Below, in pieces: positions 6,916 through 14,382 of a stretch of 22,717 nt of DNA. The translations under genes were made by a program, and so were the position numbers. Numbering within the stretch: position 1 is the first letter of the stretch; each line of letters starts with the position of its first letter. This stretch comes from an uncultured Clostridia bacterium (GTDB lineage: Bacteria; Bacillota; Clostridia; UMGS1810): contig CALGRC010000220.1 of the NCBI GenBank assembly GCA_937959315.1, positions 1 to 22,717 on the forward strand. Reading direction: 5' to 3'. Under the pieces are notes generated by a model. That model saw nothing but the letters and a program-made list of their open reading frames with translations, searched no databases and was not told the origin of the DNA.

Positions 6916-6944
6916 AGTATATCTCTTTCGATATGAAATGTCTA
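6916..6944 (-). promoter_or_regulatory. Putative sigma-A promoter of the merR operon
   Basis: Minus-strand TAGACA (6939-6944) and TATACT (6916-6921) are separated by 17 bases. Transcription would start around 6909, inside the dyad that terminates the upstream gene, and so would not form the full terminator. The spacer is the normal 17, not the 19-20 usual for MerR-activated promoters. Confidence 0.5.
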
Positions 6945-6948
6945 ATGC

Positions 6949-7839
6949 TTATAGTGTATCGCCAGAAATGTCTTTTAAGTATTGCTTGCAGTGTTGAATA
7001 AATGCCTCAGCCGCGGGCGCGAATATCTGCTCTTTTTTCCAGACGATTGCAGTCCCGTTTTCCAATCGCGGAGAAAACGGAATAAACCGCAGCCCCGGAT
7101 ATGTACTGTTAAGTTTGATGCTGATAACATCTCCCATACCGCTCTGAGCCAATACCGCTTCGTTATACTGCAAGTTGCCCATAGCTGTGATATTGACCCG
7201 ATCATAGTATTCCCCAAGCCATTGTCCGACCATGCTTGTGTGCAGCTCACTGCTCGTTGTAATAAGCGGAACGTCTTGCAGCTCCTGCGGCGATATTTCC
7301 ACTTTTTTTGCCAGCGGTGAATCTTCGCGGGCAAGAATGCCCCAAAGTTCTTTTTGCGGCATGGTGACGGAATGATATTTATTTATATCAACGGGCGTTG
7401 TAATAAGCCCCACGTCAATCAGTCCGCGTTCTATTCTCTCTCTTACATTTTCACCGTTGCCGCTGTATATCGAATACCTGATATTTGGATATTTTTTACT
7501 GAACGAAGCAATGATGTCCGACAGGATACGCGAGGAAAGGAATTCGCCGCTTCCGATAGATATTTCCCCCGTCAGGACGTCTGCCTTTTGCATAAGATCC
7601 TGCCTTGTTTTTTCAGCAAGAGAGATTATTTCCTGTGCCCTGCGTTTTAAAATCATACCGTCTTCGGTCAGGATAATGTGATGATTACTTCTTTTAAACA
7701 GCTTAACGCCGAGTTCCTCCTCAAGCTGTGCAATTTGCCTTGACAGCGTCGGCTGGGTAACGTGCAGAATTTGCGCCGCTTTTGTAATGTTCTCCTCCCG
7801 CGCGATCGCTAAAAAATAGTTTAAAACCCTAAGCTCCAC
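6949..7839 (-). CDS. LysR-type transcriptional regulator
   Basis: 296 residues. The N-terminal HTH (about residues 1-60) reads MELRVLNYFLAIAREENITKAAQ, HVTQPTLSRQI and LEEELGVKLFKRS, near-canonical for the family. The LysR substrate-binding domain covers about residues 88-290. GTG 7839 is chosen: GAGGTG lies six bases upstream and MELRVLNYF is the usual family start; GTG 7848 would give three extra residues and lies inside that site. Many regulators of this subgroup lie beside aldo/keto reductase, CMD-family and flavodoxin genes, which matches the operon downstream. It has its own promoter-like -10 box and a terminator, so it is a separate unit transcribed in the same direction. The inducer is unknown. 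Confidence 0.95.
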   Translation of the reverse strand: MELRVLNYFLAIAREENITKAAQILHVTQPTLSRQIAQLEEELGVKLFKRSNHHIILTEDGMILKRRAQEIISLAEKTRQDLMQKADVLTGEISIGSGEFLSSRILSDIIASFSKKYPNIRYSIYSGNGENVRERIERGLIDVGLITTPVDINKYHSVTMPQKELWGILAREDSPLAKKVEISPQELQDVPLITTSSELHTSMVGQWLGEYYDRVNITAMGNLQYNEAVLAQSGMGDVISIKLNSTYPGLRFIPFSPRLENGTAIVWKKEQIFAPAAEAFIQHCKQYLKDISGDTL

Positions 7840-7859
7840 ATGGTTCACCTCTGCATATG

Positions 7860-7884
7860 ATTATATCATAAAATCAACGATTTT
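7860..7884 (-). promoter_or_regulatory. Putative LysR-gene promoter -10 box and dyad
   Basis: Minus-strand TATAAT (7860-7865) is a perfect -10 box about 20 bases before the start codon. Just upstream, AAAATC-N3-GATTTT (7870-7884) is a perfect 6-bp dyad where the spacer would lie, suggesting an autoregulatory site. No convincing -35 box was found. The rest of the 7885-8040 gap shows nothing assignable. Confidence 0.4.
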
Positions 7885-8040
7885 TAAAAATCTAAACAAA
7901 AATTTTTCAAAATAGGTATAACTGTTTTTACGGGAAAACGAATTTTTCAGAATCTATGATGATACACAGCAACAAAGCCATGTATTATCAAGTTAGTCCA
8001 TGCGTCCTACGCGGCCCGTGCCTGCATTCATATTTTCATG

Positions 8041-8412
8041 TCATTTATGGCTTGCTTTTGGTGCAGTTGCATCATAGCTTGCATTTAGCAGCATTTTGAT
8101 TTTATCATCCGGGGCACTACCATCTAAGGCAACCGTAATCCAATTTGCCTTATTCATGTGATATGCCGGGAAAAAGCCTGGCTCGCACCGCAGAGAGCCA
8201 ACCAAGAGTGGATCGCACTTAAAATTTACGACATCTAGAATATCTGTTCCTTGTAACCCAAGCTTGTTTTTTGGTATATCCATAATAATCGCAAACCACT
8301 TCCGATTGTTGCTATGACGAAATACTTTGTAATTGGGATATCCCATCCAAGGGGAATCCGGCTCTGCATTGTAATTTTCGAGAATAAACTGTTCTAATTC
8401 TGCACGATTCAT
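8041..8412 (-). CDS. YjbR/MmcQ-fold protein
   Basis: 123 residues matching the YjbR (CyaY-like fold) family: an N-terminal helix NRAELEQFILENY, then PWMGYPNYKVFRH, KWFAIIMDIPKNKLGL, DVVNFKCDPLLVGSL, PAYHMNKANWITVAL and a C-terminal helix DDKIKMLLNASYDAT. The final YD with a preceding helix is typical. The start ATG 8412 has GGAAGTGA upstream; the longer version to 8463 extends through the promoter. Family members bind DNA or act as small accessory proteins, but the biological role is poorly defined. It is monocistronic, behind a good promoter, and has no evident tie to the neighbouring genes. Confidence 0.9.
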   Translation of the reverse strand: MNRAELEQFILENYNAEPDSPWMGYPNYKVFRHSNNRKWFAIIMDIPKNKLGLQGTDILDVVNFKCDPLLVGSLRCEPGFFPAYHMNKANWITVALDGSAPDDKIKMLLNASYDATAPKASHK

Positions 8413-8445
8413 TGATATCACTTCCATGTTCTTCAATTTACCTAG

Positions 8446-8474
8446 AGTATAGCACACATTCAAATTGAAAGCAA
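8446..8474 (-). promoter_or_regulatory. Sigma-A promoter of the YjbR-family gene
   Basis: Minus-strand TTGCTT (8469-8474), a 17-base spacer and TATACT (8446-8451) preceded by TGC, an extended -10. It lies 34 bases before the ATG. Confidence 0.65.
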
Positions 8475-8565
8475 TGATTGGATTTTAGATAACCATGGGG
8501 ATTAAAAATAGCGCTACCGACTACATATTAAGCGGAATTCCGTTAATTCAGGGTTATATCCAGGC

Positions 8566-8594
8566 TTGAAAAGCATACCAAGATGTGGTACTAT
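8566..8594 (+). promoter_or_regulatory. Putative promoter of the FAD oxidoreductase gene
   Basis: TTGAAA (8566-8571), 17 bases, TACTAT (8589-8594), about 65 bases before the start codon. GGTAC (8587-8591) recurs as GTACC (8608-8612), a small dyad over the start region that might be an operator. Moderate match only. Confidence 0.4.
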
Positions 8595-8658
8595 TACCAT
8601 AGGATTTGTACCGTGATGTTGATGGATTGAACAGTATACAATAGGGGGCGAAAACAAT

Positions 8659-10356
8659 ATGGAAATACTACGCCATACAGCGGACTTTTGTGTAGTCGGC
8701 GGCGGGCTTTCCGGGCTGTGTGCCGCTGTTGCAGCGGCGCGGCATGGCGCAAAGGTGATTTTAATGCAAGATCGGCCGGTTTTGGGCGGAAACGCCTCAA
8801 GTGAAATCCGGATGTGGGTATGCGGTGCGCATGGGCCTAACAATCGGGAAACGGGCCTATTAGAGGAATTAGAGTTGGAGAATTTTTACCGCAATACATC
8901 GTTGAGTTACCCTGTTTGGGATAGCGTACTTTATGGTATGGCGAAAGCAGAACCCAATTTAGAGTTATTGCTCAACTGTTCTTGCTTAGACTGTACAATG
9001 GACGGCAATCGGATACATAAGATCAAAGGATGGCAATTGACGACGCAGACCTATCATGAAGTGGAAGCAGATTTTTTTGCAGATTGTTCCGGCGATTCTA
9101 TTTTGGCCCCTCTGAGCGGGGCAAAATACCGCATGGGCCGGGAAGCGCGGGAAGAATATGGGGAAGATATTGCACCTATACAGGCAGACAAAAAAACAAT
9201 GGGTATGAGCTGCCTGTTTCAAATCCGGGAGACCGATCGGCCGCAAACATATATTCCGCCTGATTGGGCTTATACATATCCGGACGATGCCTGCTTGCCG
9301 GAATGTAAGCAATATATTGGCGATAACTTTTGGTGGATAGAAGTAGGCGGCGAAGCAGATTGTATTACCGATACCGAGCAATGCCGGGATGAACTGTTAA
9401 AAATCGCTTTTGGCGTCTGGGATCATTATAAAAATCAAGCGGATCATGGGGCAGCCAACTGGGCGTTGGATTGGATTGGGTTTTTGCCTGGTAAGCGGGA
9501 AAGCCGCCGGTATATTGGGGAACATGTAGTAACTCAGCATGATGTGCGGGCAGCCGGGCCTTTCAAAGATATCGTTGCTTACGGCGGCTGGACAATGGAC
9601 GATCATTTCCCCGCCGGGTTTTATCACCGCGGTTCGCACCCAACGATTTATCATCCCGCGCCTTCTCCATGGGGTATTCCTTTCCGGAGCCTGTATTCTG
9701 TTAATATTTCCAACCTCTTATTCGCCGGGCGCAATATTAGCGTGACACATACGGCGCTTAGCTCCTCGCGCGTTATGGGAACCTGTGCGATGCTGGGGCA
9801 GGCGGTTGGAACCGCCGTAGCACAGGCTGTGCGGTTCGGGAAGGAAATCCGGGAAATTGATGTTGCTTTGCTTCAACAGGAACTGCTGTATGACGATTGT
9901 TATTTGCCTGGTATACAACGGACCTTGTCTCCGTTGACGCTTGCAGCACATACCAATGCGCCGGTTGTCTTAGACGGATATGATCGTCCGGATGAAACAC
10001 AATACCACGGCTATGCCGGCGAATTAGGCCAAGCAATTGAACTGCGGTTTGAGCAGCCCGTTCAGGTGCAGGAATTGCGTTTGATATTTGACAGCAATTT
10101 AAACCGGCCGTATCATAATATGCCATGCAGTTATTTCTTAGATGAACATGAGTACCGCATGCCAGAAACGCTGATACGTTCTTATCAAATTGAAGCGGAT
10201 ACACAAAACGGCAAAACGATAATTGCCCAGGTCAAGGATAACCGCCGCCGTATGGTACGGCATCAGGTAGAAAAAGAAGTCACCGCTCTGCGGCTCATCC
10301 CGCAAGCCACTTGGGGAGATACACAGTGCCGTGTATTTTCTATGGATGTGCGGTAA
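8659..10356 (+). CDS. FAD-dependent oxidoreductase of the FAD_oxidored family with a C-terminal beta-sandwich
   Basis: 565 residues. The N-terminus carries the dinucleotide fold VVGGGLSGLCAAVAAARHGA (GxGxxG at G14, G16, G19), then LGGNASSEIRM, and a second FAD segment near residues 350-385 (NLLFAGRNISVTHTALSSSRVMGTC, GQAVGTA), the hallmark of FAD_oxidored proteins. From about residue 430 it changes to a beta-rich module (VVLDGYDRP, LGQAIELRFEQPVQVQELRLIFDS) resembling F5/8-type C or other ligand-binding sandwiches. No signal peptide, so cytoplasmic. Such proteins are common beside sugar-transport and glycan genes, and some are mislabelled xanthan lyase; the substrate is unknown. The ribosome site is AGGGGGCG. 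A strong terminator follows and it appears monocistronic. Confidence 0.9.
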   Translation: MEILRHTADFCVVGGGLSGLCAAVAAARHGAKVILMQDRPVLGGNASSEIRMWVCGAHGPNNRETGLLEELELENFYRNTSLSYPVWDSVLYGMAKAEPNLELLLNCSCLDCTMDGNRIHKIKGWQLTTQTYHEVEADFFADCSGDSILAPLSGAKYRMGREAREEYGEDIAPIQADKKTMGMSCLFQIRETDRPQTYIPPDWAYTYPDDACLPECKQYIGDNFWWIEVGGEADCITDTEQCRDELLKIAFGVWDHYKNQADHGAANWALDWIGFLPGKRESRRYIGEHVVTQHDVRAAGPFKDIVAYGGWTMDDHFPAGFYHRGSHPTIYHPAPSPWGIPFRSLYSVNISNLLFAGRNISVTHTALSSSRVMGTCAMLGQAVGTAVAQAVRFGKEIREIDVALLQQELLYDDCYLPGIQRTLSPLTLAAHTNAPVVLDGYDRPDETQYHGYAGELGQAIELRFEQPVQVQELRLIFDSNLNRPYHNMPCSYFLDEHEYRMPETLIRSYQIEADTQNGKTIIAQVKDNRRRMVRHQVEKEVTALRLIPQATWGDTQCRVFSMDVR

Positions 10357-10383
10357 CATGCAAAATATAATACTGTTTGAATT

Positions 10384-10423
10384 AAAAGCAAAAGGCCCTA
10401 TTTGTGGGGCCTTTTGCTTTTTT
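10384..10423 (+). terminator. Intrinsic terminator after the FAD oxidoreductase gene
   Basis: A perfect 15-bp stem: AAAAGCAAAAGGCCC (10384-10398) with its complement at 10407-10421, loop of 8 bases, ending in a run of T residues. The A-rich 5' side could let it work weakly in the reverse direction as well. Confidence 0.92.
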
Positions 10424-10468
10424 GCCTTGAAACTGAAAAGGCATACGCAAAAAATATGGGGAATTATA

Positions 10469-10518
10469 TTGACACCGTGTCAAAATAGTGCTAAACTTTA
10501 GATGCTGACACGGTGTCA
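10469..10518 (+). promoter_or_regulatory. Promoter with two palindromic operators, probably for the TetR regulator
   Basis: TTGACA (10469-10474), 17 bases, TAAACT (10492-10497) forms a good sigma-A promoter. Two 13-bp palindromes flank it: TGACACCGTGTCA (10470-10482) overlaps the -35 box and TGACACGGTGTCA (10506-10518) overlaps the start site. They are exact reverse complements of one another, differing only in the centre base, and their centres are 36 bp apart. The placement would block polymerase at both ends. The TetR-family gene is second in this operon, so autorepression is the natural reading (inference). Confidence 0.82.
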
Positions 10519-10553
10519 GAATCAAAACCAAGAAAACTAAAGGAGGGTGTAAT

Positions 10554-11726
10554 ATGTTGGGTAATTTTTCATACTGTAATCCCACAAAGTTATATTTTGG
10601 TGACGATGCGCTCGGCTATTTAAATCAGGAATTGCCTAAATACGGCAAACATGTCGTGCTGATTTATGGCGGGGGCTCCATCAAAAAATATGGTATCTAT
10701 GATGATGTCATCAAAATCCTAAACGGCAATGGGAAAAATGTGGCCGAAATTGCGGGTGTTATGCCCAACCCAACAGTGGATAAACTTTATGAAGGCATTG
10801 AGATTGCGAAAAAGCATCATGCGGATTTCCTGCTGGCAGTCGGCGGCGGATCTGTCTGTGACTATGCAAAAGCGCTTTCTGCCTCGGTAAACTGTGAAGA
10901 AGACCCATGGGAAAAATATTATCAGCGCTTTGAAGAACCTAGTTGTGAAACATTGCCGGTAGGCTGTGTGCTGACTATGGTTGGCACAGGTTCAGAAATG
11001 AACGCCGGGGCGGTCATTACAAACCCCAAGACCAAGCAGAAGATAGGCCATGTTTTTGCAGATGAAAAGATTATGCCGCGGTTTGCTATTTTAAATCCAA
11101 AATATACGCTGACTTTACCGCATGTTCAAATGGTAGCTGGAATTTACGATATTTTCAATCACATTTGTGAACAATATTTTTCAGGGGAAGATGACAACAC
11201 CAGCGATTATATCAGCGAAGGCTTGATGCGTTCTGTCATCCATTCCAGCAGGATTGCGAACAAAGACCCGCAAAATTATGAAGCCCGCAGCAATTTGATG
11301 TGGGCGGCGACCTGGGCGCTCAATACTTTGATTTCCCGCGGGAAGTCCACCGACTGGATGGTTCATATGATTGGGCAGTCGGTGGGCGCCTATACTGACG
11401 CGACCCACGGAATGACGCTGGCCGCTGTTTCCCTGCCGTATTACCGGCATATCTTGCCTTACGGGGTCCAAAAATTCAAACGGTTTGCCATAAATGTGTG
11501 GGATGTTGACCCTGTTGGAAAAACGGATGAACAGGCCGCACTGGAAGGCTTGCATGCTATGGAAAACTGGATGCGGGAACTTGGTCTTGCCATGCATATT
11601 TCTGAATTGGGCGCAACAGAGGACATGCTGGAAGGAATTGCAAATGGCACACTCATCATGCGCGGCGGTTACAAAGTACTGGGACACCAAGAAATTATTG
11701 ATATTTTAAAAGAAAGCTTCAAATAA
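10554..11726 (+). CDS. Iron-type (group III) alcohol dehydrogenase, YqhD/BDH-like
   Basis: 390 residues, the usual length for NAD(P)H-dependent butanol dehydrogenase/YqhD enzymes, which reduce aldehydes to alcohols. Visible features: GGGSIKKYGIYDDV in the N-terminal domain, cofactor loop GGGSVCDYAK (97-106), VLTMVGTGSEMNAGAVI, and the metal region with D and H in GIYDIFNHICEQYF plus later His residues in WMVHMIGQ and DATHGMTLA. These supply the Asp and three His ligands for Fe or Zn. AGGAGGGTG precedes the ATG. First gene of the TetR-controlled operon; 47 bases separate it from tetR. A role in aldehyde detoxification or alcohol fermentation is likely; substrate chain length cannot be read from the sequence. 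Confidence 0.95.
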   Translation: MLGNFSYCNPTKLYFGDDALGYLNQELPKYGKHVVLIYGGGSIKKYGIYDDVIKILNGNGKNVAEIAGVMPNPTVDKLYEGIEIAKKHHADFLLAVGGGSVCDYAKALSASVNCEEDPWEKYYQRFEEPSCETLPVGCVLTMVGTGSEMNAGAVITNPKTKQKIGHVFADEKIMPRFAILNPKYTLTLPHVQMVAGIYDIFNHICEQYFSGEDDNTSDYISEGLMRSVIHSSRIANKDPQNYEARSNLMWAATWALNTLISRGKSTDWMVHMIGQSVGAYTDATHGMTLAAVSLPYYRHILPYGVQKFKRFAINVWDVDPVGKTDEQAALEGLHAMENWMRELGLAMHISELGATEDMLEGIANGTLIMRGGYKVLGHQEIIDILKESFK

Positions 11727-11773
11727 AATACTTAGAATAACTGTTAAAATTTGATAGGGAAGGGAATCGTACT

Positions 11774-12424
11774 GTGTCAAAAAGCTCCGAAAAACTGGCA
11801 AATGCAAGAAAAGAAGAAATCATAAACGCCTGTGCAACCCTTTATGAAACTATGGGATTTCGGGATATCACCATCCGCGATATTGGGGCTCAGACTTCTT
11901 TTGCCCGAACTTCCATCTATAATTACTTTCAGACCAAAGAAGAAATTTTCCTGGCTTTGCTCCAACGGGAATACGAGCGATGGATTCTGGAACTGGATGC
12001 AATTTTGCAGACCCACGCTTCCCTATCGGCTTCTGAATTTGCAAAGGAGATTGCCCATACACTGGAAAATAGGGCGTGTATGCTAAAACTGCTGTCGATG
12101 AACCTCTATGATATAGAAGGCAATAGCCGCCTAGAAAATCTGGTGGCATTTAAAGCGGTATATGCCGGCGCACTACAATCTATCACACATTGTTTGGAAG
12201 CATTTTTCCCGTGTATGTCGCATGCGGATATTCAAGATTTTCTTTATGCGTTTTTTCCATTTTTGTTTGGCATTTATCCGTATACAACGGCTACCAGAAA
12301 ACAAATAGAAGCTATGGATCTTGCCCATGTGGCATATCCTTCTTATTCTATTTATGAAATTACGGCAACTTTTGTTGAAAAATGGCTGCACCCCTTTACG
12401 GAATGCAGAAAGGGTTGCAAATGA
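11774..12424 (+). CDS. TetR-family transcriptional repressor
   Basis: 216 residues. The N-terminal HTH (about residues 12-60) reads EIINACATLYETMGFRDITIRDIGAQTSFARTSIYNYFQTKEEIFLALL, a very good TetR_N match (quoted here only as a landmark around DITIRDIGA and YNYFQTKEE). The C-terminal helical ligand domain is divergent, with MNLYDIEGNSRLENL and a C-terminal HPFTECRKGCK. GTG 11774 is the start, with AGGGAAGGGAA upstream. It lies between the iron-type dehydrogenase and the flavodoxin gene, transcribed with them. The twin palindromes in the operon promoter are its likely sites. The ligand is unknown; an aldehyde, alcohol or electrophile would suit the genes it controls. Confidence 0.93.
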   Translation: MSKSSEKLANARKEEIINACATLYETMGFRDITIRDIGAQTSFARTSIYNYFQTKEEIFLALLQREYERWILELDAILQTHASLSASEFAKEIAHTLENRACMLKLLSMNLYDIEGNSRLENLVAFKAVYAGALQSITHCLEAFFPCMSHADIQDFLYAFFPFLFGIYPYTTATRKQIEAMDLAHVAYPSYSIYEITATFVEKWLHPFTECRKGCK

Positions 12425-12470
12425 AGGTTCTATCAAGCACTAAAACACATGTAAAAGGAGGATTTTTATC

Positions 12471-12944
12471 ATGCGCAATATACTGGTCGCTTATTTTTCT
12501 GCCAGCGGGATTACTGCCAAAGCTGCAGAAAAGCTGGCAAAAGCCGCAGACGCAGACTTATATGAAATCAAGCCTGCCATACCGTATACCACAGCGGATC
12601 TGGATTGGACCAACAGGCAGTCCCGCAGCTCTGTGGAAATGAATGACAAATCATCCCGCCCGGAACTTGCCGACCGCAATGCCCCGGTTGCAGATTATGA
12701 TACCATCCTGCTTGGTTTTCCCATCTGGTGGTATACTGCGCCTACAATTATCAATACGTTTTTAGAAGCGTATGATTTTAACGGGAAAACCATTGTACTA
12801 TTCGCCACCTCCGGCGGCAGCGGGCTGGGCAAGACGGCGTCCGAACTGTCGAAGAGCTGCCCCGGCGCTGTGATAAAAGAAGGAAAGCTTTTAAATGGGA
12901 AACAGGATGAAGGCACACTTCAAAAATGGCTGGAAATTATATAG
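12471..12944 (+). CDS. Flavodoxin, short-chain cytoplasmic
   Basis: 157 residues and no signal peptide, unlike the two exported flavodoxins on the other strand. FMN phosphate loop SASGIT near residues 10-15, FPIWWYTAPTIINTFLEAYDF with the WW pair of this flavodoxin subfamily, and FATSGGSGLGKTASEL. Family proteins carry one or two electrons on FMN and often serve as quinone- or disulfide-reducing partners. AAGGAGG lies 10-11 bases before the ATG. It is third in the TetR operon, 46 bases after tetR, and 89 bases before the zinc-type dehydrogenase. Its closest relatives within the window are the flavodoxin domains at 3828-5201 and 5790-6466, all with DARPE/SSRPE-like and WW landmarks, suggesting duplication. 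Confidence 0.94.
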   Translation: MRNILVAYFSASGITAKAAEKLAKAADADLYEIKPAIPYTTADLDWTNRQSRSSVEMNDKSSRPELADRNAPVADYDTILLGFPIWWYTAPTIINTFLEAYDFNGKTIVLFATSGGSGLGKTASELSKSCPGAVIKEGKLLNGKQDEGTLQKWLEII

Positions 12945-13033
12945 GGAACGGCGGGCATAAGATAAAAGGCAGTTTTCATGATGGACATGATGGAATCAAT
13001 GAAATAGCATTTTTGTTATAAGGGGTTGAAAAA

Positions 13034-14068
13034 ATGCTTGCCTATACGTATTTAAAAAAAGGGTGTTTTGCACTGATAGATAAGCCGAAGCCGCAATTAC
13101 AGCATGGCAGGGATGCAGTTGTAAAAATGACATTGGCCAGTATTTGTTCCAGCGATTTACATATCAAATATGGTTCCGTACCTAAAGCGGTGCCGGGTAT
13201 TACAGTCGGGCATGAAATGGTCGGGATTGTAGAACAAACCGGGAGCCAGGTTACAAATGTAAAACCGGGAGACCGGGTTACGGTAAATGTAGAAACGTTT
13301 TGCGGCAAATGCTTTTTTTGTAAAAATGGTTATGTGAACAATTGTATTGACGAAAACGGCGGATGGGCGTTGGGGTGCCGGATTGACGGCGGGCAGGCGG
13401 AATATGTGCGGGTACCGTTTGCTGATACAGGGCTTAATAAAATCCCGGATTCTGTCACAGATGAACAGGCGCTGTTTGTGGGAGATATCCTTGCAACTGG
13501 TTTTTGGGCCGCGCGTATTTCAGAAATTAAGCCGCAGGATACGGTGTTGATTATTGGCGCAGGCCCAACGGGGATTTGCACATTGCTCTGCGCCATGCTC
13601 AAACGCCCCTATAAACTCATTGTTTGTGAAAAAGACAAGGCGAGAATCCGATTTGTCCATACGCACTATCCGGAAGTACTGGTTATCACGCCGGAACAGG
13701 CAGAGCCATTTGTTAAAGCACAAAGCACACATGGTGGTGCGGATGTTGTCATCGAAGCGGCTGGGACGGATGAAACATTTGCGCTGGCTTGGCGGTGCGC
13801 CAGGCCCAATGCGGTTGTTACAATTGTAGCGTTATATAACAAACCGCAAATACTGCCGCTGCCGGAAATGTATGGGAAAAACCTCACCTTTAAGACCGGC
13901 GGAGTGGATGGGTGCGATTGTGAAACAATATTAGAGCTCATCCGCCAGGGGCAGATTGATACGACGCCGCTCATCACGCACACGGTTCCGCTGGAACGGA
14001 TAGGGGATGCGTACCGGGTATTTGAAAATCAAGAAGATGGCGTGATGAAAGTGGCGGTGCGGATTTGA
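13034..14068 (+). CDS. Zinc-dependent medium-chain alcohol dehydrogenase
   Basis: 344 residues, a standard MDR-fold enzyme that oxidises alcohols or reduces aldehydes/ketones with NAD(P). Catalytic zinc ligands: C38 (SICSSD), H60 and E61 (GHEMVG). Structural zinc ligands: C90, C93, C96 and C104 (CGKCFFCKNGYVNNC). The Rossmann motif IIGAGPTGICTLLCA lies near residue 172, followed by an acidic residue in VCEKD, which favours NAD(H). AAGGGG lies about 10 bases before the ATG. Last gene of the operon, ahead of a strong terminator. Relatives include secondary alcohol and polyol dehydrogenases; the substrate is not determinable. Having two unrelated alcohol dehydrogenases under one TetR operator suggests response to a carbonyl compound. 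Confidence 0.95.
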   Translation: MLAYTYLKKGCFALIDKPKPQLQHGRDAVVKMTLASICSSDLHIKYGSVPKAVPGITVGHEMVGIVEQTGSQVTNVKPGDRVTVNVETFCGKCFFCKNGYVNNCIDENGGWALGCRIDGGQAEYVRVPFADTGLNKIPDSVTDEQALFVGDILATGFWAARISEIKPQDTVLIIGAGPTGICTLLCAMLKRPYKLIVCEKDKARIRFVHTHYPEVLVITPEQAEPFVKAQSTHGGADVVIEAAGTDETFALAWRCARPNAVVTIVALYNKPQILPLPEMYGKNLTFKTGGVDGCDCETILELIRQGQIDTTPLITHTVPLERIGDAYRVFENQEDGVMKVAVRI

Positions 14069-14134
14069 ATGACAACAGAAGGAACTGCAATCCATCACGT
14101 TTTAAAAAAAATAATACTTTGAAAAACCCGCACG

Positions 14135-14178
14135 AGCCCCTTCCTGGACTGATATTAAGGCCAGGAAGGGGCTTTTTT
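14135..14178 (+). terminator. Intrinsic terminator closing the TetR operon
   Basis: AGCCCCTTCCTGG (14135-14147) pairs perfectly over 13 bp with CCAGGAAGGGGCT (14161-14173), 13-base loop, six T residues at 14173-14178. Confidence 0.95.
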
Positions 14179-14382
14179 ATATCAAAATGCTAAGATTACA
14201 TAATAAAATATCATAATTGACAAGCCAGCACAAGATGATTTTGAAATACTGTGTTAGAAAAATATTTTGCTGCTGGACGCAAATGCCGAGATTGCACAAC
14301 GATGGTGGTGGGGTGAAACTGATTGTAGAGGCCCCATTGGTGCGCCTTCCGTATTTTATCCACCAGGAGCTATTTGCCCCCT
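14179..14382. other. Intergenic stretch with nothing assignable
   Basis: Together with 14069-14134 this makes a 314-base gap between converging transcription units. Apart from the terminator it holds AT-rich DNA and a start-less open run of about 50 codons (near 14256-14410) that overlaps the end of the response-regulator gene on the other strand. No RNA gene, repeat or promoter is visible, and no clear terminator for the minus-strand operon was found. Confidence 0.6.

Noticed and set aside
11181..11690. Minus-strand open frame of 169 codons
   Set aside because: Antisense to the iron-type alcohol dehydrogenase, which carries full family motifs.
12978..12996. Short direct repeat CATGATGGA twice
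   Set aside because: Only two imperfectly spaced 9-base units; likely chance.
14069..14122. 17-codon frame starting right after the zinc dehydrogenase stop
   Set aside because: No ribosome site, low-complexity Lys/Ile end, and it precedes the operon terminator; no reason to think it is translated.
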